Shown: positions 43,913 to 52,955 of the stretch, piece by piece | Layout: the number at the start of each line of letters is the position of its first letter | Position numbering within the stretch: position 1 is the first letter of the stretch | NCBI RefSeq assembly: GCF_001983175.1 | Contig: NZ_MNPW01000009.1 | Coordinates: forward strand, 62,001 to 126,000 | DNA from: Pseudomonas cedrina subsp. cedrina | GTDB lineage: Bacteria; Pseudomonadota; Gammaproteobacteria; Pseudomonadales; Pseudomonadaceae | Reading direction: 5' to 3' | DNA length: 64,000 nt | Notes under the pieces: model-generated | Database searches by the model: none | Told to the model about the DNA's origin: nothing | Seen by the model: only the letters and a program-made list of their open reading frames with translations | Position numbers and translations under genes: made by a program

Positions 43913-45535
43913 ATGCGCATTTCTACACAGCAGTATTTCGACACCAGTGCCGCCAAGTACCAGAACAACTATTCCGGTGTGGTCAAGGCGCAGGAGCAGG
44001 CGAGCTCCGGCGTGCGCGTGCAAACCGCTGGGGATGACCCGGTGGCCGCGCAGCGTTTGCTCATGCTGCAGCAGCAGAAAGATATGCTGGCGCAGTTCAG
44101 CGGCAATATCACCAACCTTCAGAGCTCGCTGACCAACGAAGAAGGCGTGCTGCAGGCGATCACCCAGACGATCCAGGCGGCCAGCCAATTGGCGCTGAAG
44201 GCCGGTGGTGTGACCAGCGATGCCGACCGCAAATCCATCTCGGTGGAGGTGGGCGCCCTTGAAGACCAACTGCTGGGCTTGCTCAACAGCAAGGATGCGT
44301 CGGGCAACTATCTGTTTTCCGGCTCCAAGACCGATACCCCGCCGTACGCGCGCAACATTGACGGCACCTACAACTATCAGGGTGACGAAAACGAGCTGAG
44401 CCTGCAGGTGTCCGAAACCCTGAGCGTGCGCACTGGCGACACCGGCAAGAGCATTCTGGAAGGGGCGGCCAACAACAGTCGCACCCAGACCCAGTACACC
44501 ACGCCGGCACCGGTGCCACCTGCGACCACGCCGTCTGCGGTGGATGACAAAAAAGTCTCCATTTCGGCCGGTTTGGTGACCTCGGGTATCGACTACACCA
44601 AGTCGTTCGCCGACGGCCAGCCCTACAAGCTGACCTTCACCAGCAGCACCCAATACGTGGTGCGCGACAAAGACAACAACGACATCACGTCGCAGCTCCC
44701 AGGCAACGGAACCTTTGATGCCACCAAGGAAGGCAGCGCCAGCATCAACCTGCGCGGGGTCAAGTTCGATATTGCCGTCGACCTCACCGACATTTCTACC
44801 GGCCCGGTTGCCGATGCGATGGTTGCCGGCCGCGAGTTCAGCCTGGCGGCCAAGCCGGACGTGTTCAACGTGTCGCGAACCGCGAGCAACACCTCGGCGA
44901 CCCAGTTGACCAACGCCACCATCAGCAGCCCGGCCAAATATGCCAGCACCTTTCCCGCCAACAGCGGCGTGCTGATCAAGTTCAGCGACACCGACCCGTC
45001 GGCGTTCCAGGTGTTTACGCAGCCGTACAGCGCCAACAGCAAGGCGATTGACTCGGGCGTCATCGACACGACGACCACGCCCAATTCCATCACGGCGGCC
45101 GGCGTGACCTTTGGCCTGAGTGCCGCGCCTGCGGTCGGCGATCAGTTTTCGGTCGGCGCCAGCACCCAGAAAACCCAGAGCGCCCTCGACACCCTGAGCC
45201 AGTTGCGCAAAGCCCTGGAGCTGCCGGCCGATGGCATTCCCGGTGCCCGGGTGAAGCTGCAGGACGCCTTGAACGCCGCGGTCAGTAACCTGACCAGTTC
45301 GGCGGACCAGGTCGACAACGTGCGCGGCTCCGTCGGTGCTCGGCAGAACGCGCTAGATGTGCAGGCCTCCGAGAACCAAAGCGTGGGCCTGGCCAACAAG
45401 ACGACGATGAGTGCCCTGGCGAACATCGACATGGGCGAAGCGGCGATCAACCTGACCCTGCAGCAGACCATGCTGGAAGCCTCGCAGCTGGCCTTCGTGA
45501 AAATCTCGCAGTTGAGCCTGTTCAACAAGATGTAA
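43913..45535 (+). CDS. flgL: Flagellar hook-associated protein 3 FlgL
   Basis: This 540-aa protein starts MRISTQQYFDTSAAKYQNNY and carries the flagellin-like N-terminal helix (QASSGVRVQTAGDDPVAAQRL in part) and a C-terminal flagellin-like helix (MGEAAINLTLQQTMLEAS). At 540 aa it is longer than many FlgL proteins, the extra length being in the variable middle. Last gene of the flgF-flgL series, followed by a terminator. Confidence 0.95.
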   Translation: MRISTQQYFDTSAAKYQNNYSGVVKAQEQASSGVRVQTAGDDPVAAQRLLMLQQQKDMLAQFSGNITNLQSSLTNEEGVLQAITQTIQAASQLALKAGGVTSDADRKSISVEVGALEDQLLGLLNSKDASGNYLFSGSKTDTPPYARNIDGTYNYQGDENELSLQVSETLSVRTGDTGKSILEGAANNSRTQTQYTTPAPVPPATTPSAVDDKKVSISAGLVTSGIDYTKSFADGQPYKLTFTSSTQYVVRDKDNNDITSQLPGNGTFDATKEGSASINLRGVKFDIAVDLTDISTGPVADAMVAGREFSLAAKPDVFNVSRTASNTSATQLTNATISSPAKYASTFPANSGVLIKFSDTDPSAFQVFTQPYSANSKAIDSGVIDTTTTPNSITAAGVTFGLSAAPAVGDQFSVGASTQKTQSALDTLSQLRKALELPADGIPGARVKLQDALNAAVSNLTSSADQVDNVRGSVGARQNALDVQASENQSVGLANKTTMSALANIDMGEAAINLTLQQTMLEASQLAFVKISQLSLFNKM

Positions 45536-45549
45536 GCGGGGTTACGTCA

Positions 45550-45590
45550 AGCGGCCCGCTCTGGAAACAGGGCGGGCCGTTGTCGTTTGC
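45550..45590 (+). terminator. Probable terminator after flgL
   Basis: CGGCCCGC and GCGGGCCG pair around TCTGGAAACAGG, followed by the weak T-rich stretch TTGTCGTTTG. The other 220 nt before the next gene hold no clear promoter. Confidence 0.65.
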
Positions 45591-45811
45591 GGGGTTTAAT
45601 TGTTTGAAGGTTTTGCATAAAGCACACACAATTAGGTGACCTGCGGGTCATAAAGCGCATCTTCACTGTATCGTGTGAAAAGGATAAGTCGTCACAGGAT
45701 CCTTGCGGGACGGCTTTCAGCGAGATTTTTATGGGGTTATCCCCTTTATTGTCAGCACTCCGGGCGCAGGCCCAGGGGTGTTCTCCAGCTATTTAGTATT
45801 GGGAAGCCACA

Positions 45812-46741
45812 ATGATTGGCATAAAAAGCATCGCCAGTTACGTGCCGGCAGACGGTATCGATAACTACGCCCAGGGTGCGAAGTTCGCCAAGGATGAAGA
45901 ATTCATCATTGGCAAGATCGGTTCGGCGTTCCTGCCGCGCAAGGAAGCCGCGCAGGAAACCTCCGATCTGTGTGTCGAGGCGGTCAACGCTTTGTTTGCC
46001 AACAACCCGGATTTGAAGCGCGAGTCGATTGACGCGCTGATCGTCGTCACCCAGAACGGTGATGAAGAGGGCTTGCCCCATACCGCTGCCATCGTCCAGG
46101 ACAAGCTGGGCCTGCCGACGCATGTCGCGGCGTTTGATATTTCCCTGGGCTGCTCCGGCTACGTCTACGGCATCTACGCGATGAAGGGCTTCATGGAAGC
46201 CGCCGGCCTGAAAAACGGCCTGCTGGTCACCGCCGACCCGTACTCGAAGATCGTCGACCCGGAAGATCGCAACACCACCATGTTGTTTGGTGATGCCGCC
46301 ACCGCCACCTGGATGGGCGAAGACGCACCGTGGTTGCTGGGCAAAGCCAAGTTCGGCACCGACGGTTCCGGCGCGCCGCACCTCAAGGTCAGCAACGGCG
46401 TGTTCTTCATGAACGGTCGCCAAGTGTTCAACTTTGCCTTGCTCAAGGTGCCCGCGCATCTGCACGAGCTGCTCAATGAGTCGAATCTCAAGGCCGATGA
46501 GATCGATGCGTTCTGCATCCACCAGGGCAGTGCGGCCATTGTCGACGCCGTGGCGCGGCGTTTCGAAGATGCGCCGGTGGACAAGTTCATCAAGGACATG
46601 GTCGAGACCGGCAACACCGTGTCGTCGAGCATTCCATTGCTGCTGGAAAAGCACGTGATGGACGCCACCTGGAAGCGCGTGGCTATCAGCGGTTTTGGCG
46701 TGGGCCTGTCGTGGGGTTCGGCGATTCTTTACCGTCCGTGA
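45812..46741 (+). CDS. Ketoacyl-ACP synthase III (FabH-like) in the flagellar locus
   Basis: This 309-aa thiolase-fold enzyme has the full FabH triad: Cys114 (DISLGCSGYVYG), His237 (FCIHQGS) and Asn268 (ETGNTVSSSIP). FabH enzymes condense an acyl-CoA with malonyl-ACP. Its position between flgL and fliC, where pseudomonads carry flagellin glycosylation genes, suggests that it makes an acyl group for modifying the flagellin glycan, rather than housekeeping fatty acid synthesis (inference). GGGAAG precedes the ATG and a strong terminator follows. Confidence 0.88.
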   Translation: MIGIKSIASYVPADGIDNYAQGAKFAKDEEFIIGKIGSAFLPRKEAAQETSDLCVEAVNALFANNPDLKRESIDALIVVTQNGDEEGLPHTAAIVQDKLGLPTHVAAFDISLGCSGYVYGIYAMKGFMEAAGLKNGLLVTADPYSKIVDPEDRNTTMLFGDAATATWMGEDAPWLLGKAKFGTDGSGAPHLKVSNGVFFMNGRQVFNFALLKVPAHLHELLNESNLKADEIDAFCIHQGSAAIVDAVARRFEDAPVDKFIKDMVETGNTVSSSIPLLLEKHVMDATWKRVAISGFGVGLSWGSAILYRP

Positions 46742-46762
46742 CGGGTTAAACGCTCAAATAAC

Positions 46763-46800
46763 AAAACGCCGATGATCGCCAGATCATCGGCGTTTTTTTA
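46763..46800 (+). terminator. Rho-independent terminator after the FabH-like gene
   Basis: AACGCCGATGATC and GATCATCGGCGTT form a long stem followed by seven T. Confidence 0.93.
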
Positions 46801-46900
46801 TTGGCGCCAGAAAAGCCAATGAATCCGGGGTTTTGGGCCGCTGTAACCCATTGAAATGCAAGGGGTGGCACGGTGCTAGTAAAAAATTTCAAAAAAAGAC

Positions 46901-46927
46901 TCAAGCAACCGGCTACCACGACGATAA
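46901..46927 (+). promoter_or_regulatory. FliA (sigma28) promoter of fliC
   Basis: TCAAG at 46901 and GACGATAA at 46920 match the Pseudomonas FliA pattern (TCAAGT-N12-GCCGATAA), with one substitution in the -10 block, about 80 nt before the fliC start. Confidence 0.75.
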
Positions 46928-47006
46928 CTATTACGTAGGTTCTCAGGCCACACCCGGCGGTTGCCAGGGCCGGAAGCCGCAGTATCCATCCAACGAGGAT
47001 TTCGTC

Positions 47007-48431
47007 ATGGCTTTAACAGTAAACACCAACATTGCTTCGATCACTACTCAGGGCAACCTGAACAAAGCCGGCGGCGCCCTGGCCACTTCCATGCAGCGCC
47101 TGTCTTCCGGCCTGCGTATCAACAGCGCTAAAGACGACGCTGCCGGCCTGCAGATCGCTAACCGCCTGACCAGCCAAATCAACGGCCTGGGCCAAGCAGT
47201 CAAGAACGTGAACGACGGTATCTCGATCGCTCAGACCGCTGAAGGCGCGATGCAGGCTTCGACCGACATCCTGCAAAAAATGCGTACCCTGGCTCTGTCC
47301 TCGGCAACTGGTTCCCTCAGCCCTGACGACCGTAAGTCGAACAACGACGAATACCAGGCTCTGACTTCGGAACTGACCCGTATCTCGACTACTACCACCT
47401 TCGGTGGCCAGAAGTTGCTGGACGGTTCGTACGGTACCAAAGCCATCCAGGTTGGCGCAAACGCTAACGAAACCATCAACCTGAGCCTGGAAAACGTTTC
47501 GGCCAACAACATCGGCTCCCAGCAGCTGAAAAGCGTTGCCATCGCTCCAGGTACCGGTACTGTTGCCGGTGATATCACCGTCACTGGTAACGGCCAGTCC
47601 GGTACCTACACTGCTGTTGCCGGCGACTCGGCTAAAACCATCGCCAGCAACCTGAACGGCATCATCGGTGGCCTGACTGCAACTGCCAGCACCGAAGCCA
47701 AGTTCTCTGTAGACCAAGCGGCAGCCACCACTGCCCCTGCCTCGTTCACCCTCAAAGTCGGCAGCGCCACCGTTGACTTCAAGGGCGTTACCAGCCAAGC
47801 CGGCCTGGCCGACCAACTGAAATCCAACGCCGCTAAACTGGGCATCAGCGTCAGCTACGACGAAAGCAAAAAGACTCTGGAAATCAAGTCCGACACCGGT
47901 GAAAACATCGTGGTCAGCGGTTCGACTGCTCCAGGTTCGGTGACTGTTGCTGCCAAAGACGGTGCTGGTGCTTACGGTGCTGCTGTTGCACTGGCCGACA
48001 ACCTGATCGTTACCGGTCAAGTGTCGCTGGACTCCGCCAAAGGCTACTCCCTGGCTGGCGCTGGTGTTGCAGGTCTGTTCGCTGCCGGTGCTGCTACCGA
48101 AGCTGCTGCGACCAAGACCACCGTTGCTCAAACCGACGTGACCGACGCCACCAAGGCCCAAAACGCCCTGGCTGTCATCGACAAAGCCATCGGCACCATC
48201 GACGGTGTTCGTTCGGGCCTGGGTGCTACCCAGAACCGTCTGACTACCACTGCAGACAACCTGCAGAACATTCAGAAGAACTCCACCGCTGCACGCTCCA
48301 CCGTTCAGGACGTCGACTTCGCTTCCGAAACCGCCGAGCTGACCAAGCAACAAACCCTGCAATCGGCTTCCACCGCGATCCTGTCGCAGGCTAACCAGCT
48401 GCCATCCGCTGTACTGAAGCTGCTTCAGTAA
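47007..48431 (+). CDS. fliC: Flagellin
   Basis: This 474-aa filament protein has the conserved N-terminus ALTVNTNIASITTQGNLNKA and SSGLRINSAKDDAAGLQIANR, and the C-terminus VDFASETAELTKQQTLQSAS followed by AILSQANQLPSAVLKLLQ. The middle (about residues 180-380) is a variable surface domain rich in A, T, S and V and a likely target for glycosylation. The gene uses more GCT, GGT and ACT codons than its neighbours, as expected for a highly expressed protein. ATG 47007 follows GAGGAT; a longer frame runs into the promoter. Confidence 0.97.
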   Translation: MALTVNTNIASITTQGNLNKAGGALATSMQRLSSGLRINSAKDDAAGLQIANRLTSQINGLGQAVKNVNDGISIAQTAEGAMQASTDILQKMRTLALSSATGSLSPDDRKSNNDEYQALTSELTRISTTTTFGGQKLLDGSYGTKAIQVGANANETINLSLENVSANNIGSQQLKSVAIAPGTGTVAGDITVTGNGQSGTYTAVAGDSAKTIASNLNGIIGGLTATASTEAKFSVDQAAATTAPASFTLKVGSATVDFKGVTSQAGLADQLKSNAAKLGISVSYDESKKTLEIKSDTGENIVVSGSTAPGSVTVAAKDGAGAYGAAVALADNLIVTGQVSLDSAKGYSLAGAGVAGLFAAGAATEAAATKTTVAQTDVTDATKAQNALAVIDKAIGTIDGVRSGLGATQNRLTTTADNLQNIQKNSTAARSTVQDVDFASETAELTKQQTLQSASTAILSQANQLPSAVLKLLQ

Positions 48432-48450
48432 CACCAGCGCTTGGTAACTA

Positions 48451-48487
48451 ACGGAAGGGCGCGTCTACGTGCCCTTCCGTTTTTTCG
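48451..48487 (+). terminator. Terminator between fliC and flaG
   Basis: ACGGAAGGGC and GCCCTTCCGT pair around GCGTCTACGT, followed by a T-run. No separate promoter is evident before flaG, so some read-through is likely. Confidence 0.9.
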
Positions 48488-48505
48488 GTTTAGAGGAGAT
48501 TGGAC

Positions 48506-48856
48506 ATGGACATGAGTGTAAAGCTGAACCAGTCTTATCCGCCGGTTGCCCCCCAAGGCGCACCTGTGCAGGTGACCGCCGACAAGAGCGTTGCCAAGGT
48601 TCAGGAGGTGGCGCCTGCAGGCAAAGAGGCTGAGCGTGCCGACCTGGAAAAAGCCGTCACTGATATTCGCGAATTCGTACAAGCTTCCGAGCGTAAACTG
48701 GACTTTTCAATCGATGACTCCACCCATCGTGTGGTGGTCAAGGTCATCGCCACCGACAGCGGTGAAGTGATTCGCCAGATTCCGTCGGAAACGGCATTGA
48801 AACTGGCCCAGAACCTTTCCAGCGCAAGCCACTTGTTGTTTGACGACAAGGTCTGA
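48506..48856 (+). CDS. flaG: FlaG-family protein
   Basis: This 116-aa protein has a variable N-terminus and the conserved C-terminal FlaG core LDFSIDDSTHRVVVKVIATDSGEVIRQIPSE (in part: HRVVVKVI and IRQIP). FlaG affects filament length in Pseudomonas and other bacteria. ATG 48506 lies 7 nt after GAGGAG; a TTG two codons earlier and an ATG two codons later are alternatives. Confidence 0.92.
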   Translation: MDMSVKLNQSYPPVAPQGAPVQVTADKSVAKVQEVAPAGKEAERADLEKAVTDIREFVQASERKLDFSIDDSTHRVVVKVIATDSGEVIRQIPSETALKLAQNLSSASHLLFDDKV

Positions 48857-48937
48857 GCTGGCATGAAATTTGTTGCTGTCCTGTCTTGAGGCGTCATAAG
48901 TCAAGATAACGGCAGCCACCGAACAGGAGAGACGAAG

Positions 48938-50341
48938 ATGGCGGGTCCAACCATAAGTGGTATCGGTTCGAACATCGATACGCAAAAGATCGTGACTGCC
49001 TTGGTCGATGCCGAAAAGGTGCCCAAGCAATCGCAGATCAATACCGCTTCTGCGAAGGCAACCACTCAGCTGTCTTCGATCGGCAAGATTCAGGCGGCGC
49101 TGGATGCCTTCCGTGGTGCCCTGGACACAATGGCCAAGGACAGCAGTTTCACTGGGTTGACCGGCTCGTCCTCGGATGAAAAAGTCGCCACCATGAAGGC
49201 CAGCAATACGGCGTCCAATGGCAGTTTCCGTCTGATTATCGATCAGTTGGCCCAGGCGTCGAAGCTGTCGACCACCACGTTCAAGAATGGTACCGCTTCG
49301 GTGGTCAATGCCACTGGCACGGCGACCAAGCTGACCATTACCCAGTCTGACAAGAGCTACGACCTGAGCATACCTGCCGGCGCGACCCTGCAGCAGGTGC
49401 GCGACTCGATCAATACGCAGTTTTCGACTGCGGGCCTGAGTGCCAACATTCTCACCGACTCGAACGGTTCGCGGTTGATCCTGACGTCCACCAAAATGGG
49501 GACCGGTTCGGATATCACCCTGTCCGGCAACTCCGGGCTCGATGTCGGTGCGACCGTGGTCGACGAGCCACAAGATGCCAAATACAGCATCGATGGCATT
49601 CCGGCTGTTTCCAAGAGCAATACCATCACGGGCGCCTTGAGTGGCGTGGACATCACGCTGGTAGCGGTTTCGCCGACCAAGATTGCCAATGATCCTGACA
49701 AGAATCCTGTGCGCACTGCCACGCTTATTACCGTCAGCACCAACAACACGGCACTCAAGTCCGGCGTGAAGGGTTTCCTGGATACCTACAATGCGCTGAT
49801 GACCGCCATAAACGCAGAAACCAAGGTCACCAAGAACGCGGATGGCAGCACGACCCCGGCGACCCTGACCGGCGATTCAACCATGCGCTCGCTGCAGTCT
49901 GCGATTCGCAACGAGTTCAACATGCTCTCCGGGACAGGCCAGCTCAAGTCCCTGGCTCAGTTTGGTATGACGACCAGTTCCACCACGGGTTTGCTGACGC
50001 TGGATGATAAGAAGTGGGACGCGGCGGTGAAGACCAACGCGGCCGATATCAACAGTATGTTCACCGGCCCCACCGGTATGCTGGCGCGCATGAAAACTGC
50101 TACCGAAGACTACGCCAAGGCCACCACTGGCGTTTTGGCCACGCGCTCGTCATCTCTATCGGATTCGTTGAGAGACATCGGCAAGCAGCAAGCGGCCCTG
50201 GAAGAGCGCATGACCCTGCTCACCAGCAGCCTCTCCGCCAAATACAACGCCATGGACACCCTGGTCGCCCAACTGCGCCAGCAAAGCACCAGCGTCATGA
50301 CCACGCTCAATGCTTTGAACAACCCAAAGACCAATAATTGA
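48938..50341 (+). CDS. fliD: Flagellar filament cap protein FliD
   Basis: This 467-aa cap protein (HAP2) begins MAGPTISGIGSNIDTQKIVTALVDAEKVP (first 20 residues distinctive) and ends in a long coiled coil with AALEERMTLLTSSLSAKYNA and MDTLVAQLRQQSTSV. It sits at the filament tip and folds incoming flagellin. The GAGAGACGAAG ribosome binding site precedes the start. Followed by a terminator, then fliS. Confidence 0.95.
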   Translation: MAGPTISGIGSNIDTQKIVTALVDAEKVPKQSQINTASAKATTQLSSIGKIQAALDAFRGALDTMAKDSSFTGLTGSSSDEKVATMKASNTASNGSFRLIIDQLAQASKLSTTTFKNGTASVVNATGTATKLTITQSDKSYDLSIPAGATLQQVRDSINTQFSTAGLSANILTDSNGSRLILTSTKMGTGSDITLSGNSGLDVGATVVDEPQDAKYSIDGIPAVSKSNTITGALSGVDITLVAVSPTKIANDPDKNPVRTATLITVSTNNTALKSGVKGFLDTYNALMTAINAETKVTKNADGSTTPATLTGDSTMRSLQSAIRNEFNMLSGTGQLKSLAQFGMTTSSTTGLLTLDDKKWDAAVKTNAADINSMFTGPTGMLARMKTATEDYAKATTGVLATRSSSLSDSLRDIGKQQAALEERMTLLTSSLSAKYNAMDTLVAQLRQQSTSVMTTLNALNNPKTNN

Positions 50342-50356
50342 TCCCTTGAGTGGATA

Positions 50357-50388
50357 ACGGCCAGACACTTGTCTGGCCTTTTTTTATC
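50357..50388 (+). terminator. Terminator after fliD
   Basis: GGCCAGAC and GTCTGGCC around ACTT, followed by seven T. Confidence 0.9.
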
Positions 50389-50478
50389 GTTGACGACTGG
50401 CCCTAAAGCTTTTTGCGGGCCAGTCGACATATTGGTTACTGAATTCCTTTTCGCTGTCGCCTGTCACGAGGTAGAAAC

Positions 50479-50883
50479 ATGAATCCCATGAGAGCCCTTC
50501 GCCAATACCAGAAGGTCAATTCCCATGCTCAGATCTCCGAAGCCAGCCCGCATCGCCTGGTGCAGATGCTGATGGAAGGCGGGCTGGACCGCATGGCCCA
50601 GGCCAAGGGCGCGCTGGCGCGTGGTGACATCGCGGCCAAGGGCCTGATGCTCGGCAAGGCGATCGATATCGTGATCGGCCTGCGTGACGGCCTGGATGCA
50701 GAGAAGAGTGATAACCCGGCTTACGTCCAGCAGTTGGAAAGTTTGTATGCCTATATGACCAACCGACTGATGGAAGCGAACCTGCATAACGACGCTGACA
50801 TGATCGACGAAGTCGCGCGTTTGCTGATCACCGTAAAAGAAGGCTGGGACGCCATCGCGGCGCCACAGGCAGCAGCAGAATAA
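50479..50883 (+). CDS. fliS: Flagellar export chaperone FliS
   Basis: This 134-aa helical protein binds flagellin before export. It begins MNPMRALRQYQKVNSHAQIS and contains SPHRLVQMLMEGGLDRMAQA, the conserved core, and LYAYMTNRLMEANLHND. AGGTAG precedes the start. It is followed after 26 nt by fliT. Confidence 0.94.
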   Translation: MNPMRALRQYQKVNSHAQISEASPHRLVQMLMEGGLDRMAQAKGALARGDIAAKGLMLGKAIDIVIGLRDGLDAEKSDNPAYVQQLESLYAYMTNRLMEANLHNDADMIDEVARLLITVKEGWDAIAAPQAAAE

Positions 50884-50909
50884 GGCCCTCAGGCCTTGAG
50901 GAACACGTC

Positions 50910-51206
50910 ATGAGCCAAGCACTGCAACGCATTGATGAAACCCGTGAGGCGCTGATCGGCGCGCTGGCGGACCGTAACTGGGACGCCATCGGCGAACTGG
51001 ACATGGGCTGTCGTGGCGTGATTGACGAGGTGCTCAACGAAGTGCCGGTGGATGAAGATGCGCTGCGCGAGAAGCTGGAGAGCCTGTTGACGGTGTACCA
51101 GCAGCTGCTTGAAGTGACGACGGGCGAGCGCCAGGCGATTTTCGAAGAGATGTCGCAGATCAACCAAGCGAAAAACGCGTCAAAGGTCTACCATCTGTTT
51201 GGTTGA
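50910..51206 (+). CDS. fliT: FliT-like flagellar chaperone
   Basis: This 98-aa helical protein directly follows fliS, the usual position of FliT, the chaperone of the FliD cap. Sequence marks are weak (AIGELDMGCRGVIDEVLNEV; YQQLLEVTTGERQAIFEEM), so the name relies partly on position and size. Confidence 0.75.
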   Translation: MSQALQRIDETREALIGALADRNWDAIGELDMGCRGVIDEVLNEVPVDEDALREKLESLLTVYQQLLEVTTGERQAIFEEMSQINQAKNASKVYHLFG

Positions 51207-51259
51207 ACGGGCGCAGTTAAACCGACGGGCGCGTCATAAATTTGACCGTGCCAGCTTTT

Positions 51260-51286
51260 TTGACTTAACTAGTGCTGTTTTAAGAT
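51260..51286 (+). promoter_or_regulatory. Possible sigma70 promoter of fleQ
   Basis: TTGACT and TAAGAT are separated by 15 nt (16 if TTTGAC is used as the -35), about 90 nt before fleQ. The spacing is short. Confidence 0.4.
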
Positions 51287-51372
51287 TTCAGACGTCTATA
51301 GAGTAAGAAGTCCTACAGCCGTCTCGATTGCTCTCACCGGGCAGGAAGTTTTACTAGGGAAGTTGCTATTGC

Positions 51373-52848
51373 ATGTGGCGTGAAACCAAAATTCTGCTGA
51401 TCGATGACGATAGCGTCCGCCGCCGCGATTTGGCGGTGATTTTAAATTTTCTTGGCGAAGAAAATTTGCCCTGCGGCAGCCATGATTGGCAGCAGGTTGT
51501 CAGCTCGTTGTCATCGAGCCGTGAAGTCATCTGTGTGCTGATCGGGACGGTAAACGCTCCTGGCGCTGTTTTGGGCTTGTTAAAGACACTGTCTACCTGG
51601 GATGAGTTCCTTCCGGTGTTGCTGATGGGCGATATTTCTTCTGTCGACCTGCCGGAAGACCAGCGCCGCCGCGTGCTTTCCACCCTGGAAATGCCGCCCA
51701 GCTACAGCAAGTTGCTCGATTCCCTGCACCGTGCCCAGGTCTATCGCGAGATGTACGACCAGGCCCGCGAGCGCGGTCGCCACCGCGAACCCAACCTGTT
51801 CCGCAGCCTTGTGGGCACCAGCCGTGCCATCCAGCACGTGCGCCAGATGATGCAGCAGGTGGCCGACACCGACGCCAGCGTGTTGATCCTCGGCGAGTCC
51901 GGCACCGGCAAGGAAGTGGTTGCGCGCAACCTGCATTATCACTCCAAGCGCCGCGACGGGCCTTTTGTGCCGGTCAACTGCGGGGCGATCCCGGCGGAGC
52001 TGCTCGAAAGCGAATTGTTCGGCCACGAGAAGGGCGCCTTTACCGGGGCCATCACCAGCCGTGCCGGGCGTTTCGAGCTGGCCAACGGTGGCACGCTGTT
52101 CCTCGACGAAATTGGTGACATGCCGCTGCCGATGCAGGTCAAGCTGCTGCGTGTGTTGCAGGAGCGCACCTTCGAGCGCGTGGGCAGCAACAAGACCCAA
52201 AGCGTCGACGTGCGCATCATCGCGGCGACCCACAAGAACCTCGAAAGCATGATCGAGGTCGGCAGCTTCCGCGAAGACCTGTACTACCGCCTCAACGTTT
52301 TCCCGATCGAGATGGCCCCGCTGCGTGAGCGCGTGGAAGACATCCCGTTGCTGATGAACGAACTGATTTCGCGCATGGAGCACGAAAAGCGCGGCTCGAT
52401 CCGTTTCAACTCCGCCGCGATCATGTCCCTGTGCCGCCACGGCTGGCCGGGCAACGTGCGTGAGCTGGCCAACCTGGTGGAGCGCATGGCGATCATGCAC
52501 CCCTACGGTGTGATCGGCGTGGTCGAGTTGCCGAAGAAATTCCGCTACGTCGACGACGAAGACGAGCAACTGGTCGACAGCCTGCGCAGCGACCTGGAAG
52601 AGCGGGTCGCCATCAACGGCCACACCCCGGACTTCGGTTCCACCGCCATGCTGCCGCCCGAAGGCCTGGACCTGAAGGACTACCTCGGCAACCTGGAGCA
52701 GGGTCTTATCCAGCAGGCCCTGGACGACGCCAACGGTATCGTCGCGCGTGCCGCCGAGCGCCTGCGTATCCGTCGCACCACCCTGGTGGAGAAGATGCGC
52801 AAGTACGGCATGAGCCGCAAAGAAGGTGATGAACAGGCGGATGATTGA
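51373..52848 (+). CDS. fleQ: Flagellar master regulator FleQ
   Basis: This 491-aa protein has an atypical N-terminal receiver-like (FleQ) domain, an AAA+ domain with Walker A GESGTGK (174-180) and sigma54 loop GAFTGA (221-226), and a Fis-type helix-turn-helix at the C-terminus (AAERLRIRRTTLVEKMRKYG). FleQ starts the flagellar cascade with RpoN and, with c-di-GMP, controls matrix genes. RpoN sites at 37025, 52889 and 55812 are expected targets. ATG 51373 gives the family length. Confidence 0.96.
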   Translation: MWRETKILLIDDDSVRRRDLAVILNFLGEENLPCGSHDWQQVVSSLSSSREVICVLIGTVNAPGAVLGLLKTLSTWDEFLPVLLMGDISSVDLPEDQRRRVLSTLEMPPSYSKLLDSLHRAQVYREMYDQARERGRHREPNLFRSLVGTSRAIQHVRQMMQQVADTDASVLILGESGTGKEVVARNLHYHSKRRDGPFVPVNCGAIPAELLESELFGHEKGAFTGAITSRAGRFELANGGTLFLDEIGDMPLPMQVKLLRVLQERTFERVGSNKTQSVDVRIIAATHKNLESMIEVGSFREDLYYRLNVFPIEMAPLRERVEDIPLLMNELISRMEHEKRGSIRFNSAAIMSLCRHGWPGNVRELANLVERMAIMHPYGVIGVVELPKKFRYVDDEDEQLVDSLRSDLEERVAINGHTPDFGSTAMLPPEGLDLKDYLGNLEQGLIQQALDDANGIVARAAERLRIRRTTLVEKMRKYGMSRKEGDEQADD

Positions 52849-52863
52849 CGCCTGTTTTTCAAG

Positions 52864-52890
52864 CCGCTGATTTATCAGCGGTTTTTTTTC
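52864..52890 (+). terminator. Terminator after fleQ
   Basis: CCGCTGAT and ATCAGCGG form the stem, followed by eight T that run straight into the -24 element of the fleS promoter. Confidence 0.92.
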
Positions 52891-52905
52891 GGCACAAGTA
52901 TTGCT
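52889..52905 (+). promoter_or_regulatory. Sigma54 promoter of fleSR
   Basis: TCGGCACAAGTATTGCT matches the -24 GGCAC and -12 TTGCT elements with GG-N10-GC spacing, 50 nt before fleS. Confidence 0.8.
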
Positions 52906-52955
52906 ACAGCCCTCGCAACGTTCCGTTTAACTGACGGTCAGCCAAGCGAGAGAGC

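Noticed and set aside
48856..48938. Candidate sigma54 promoter before fliD (CTGGCATG ... TTGCT)
   Set aside because: GG and GC are 13 nt apart instead of 10, so it does not fit the -24/-12 spacing.
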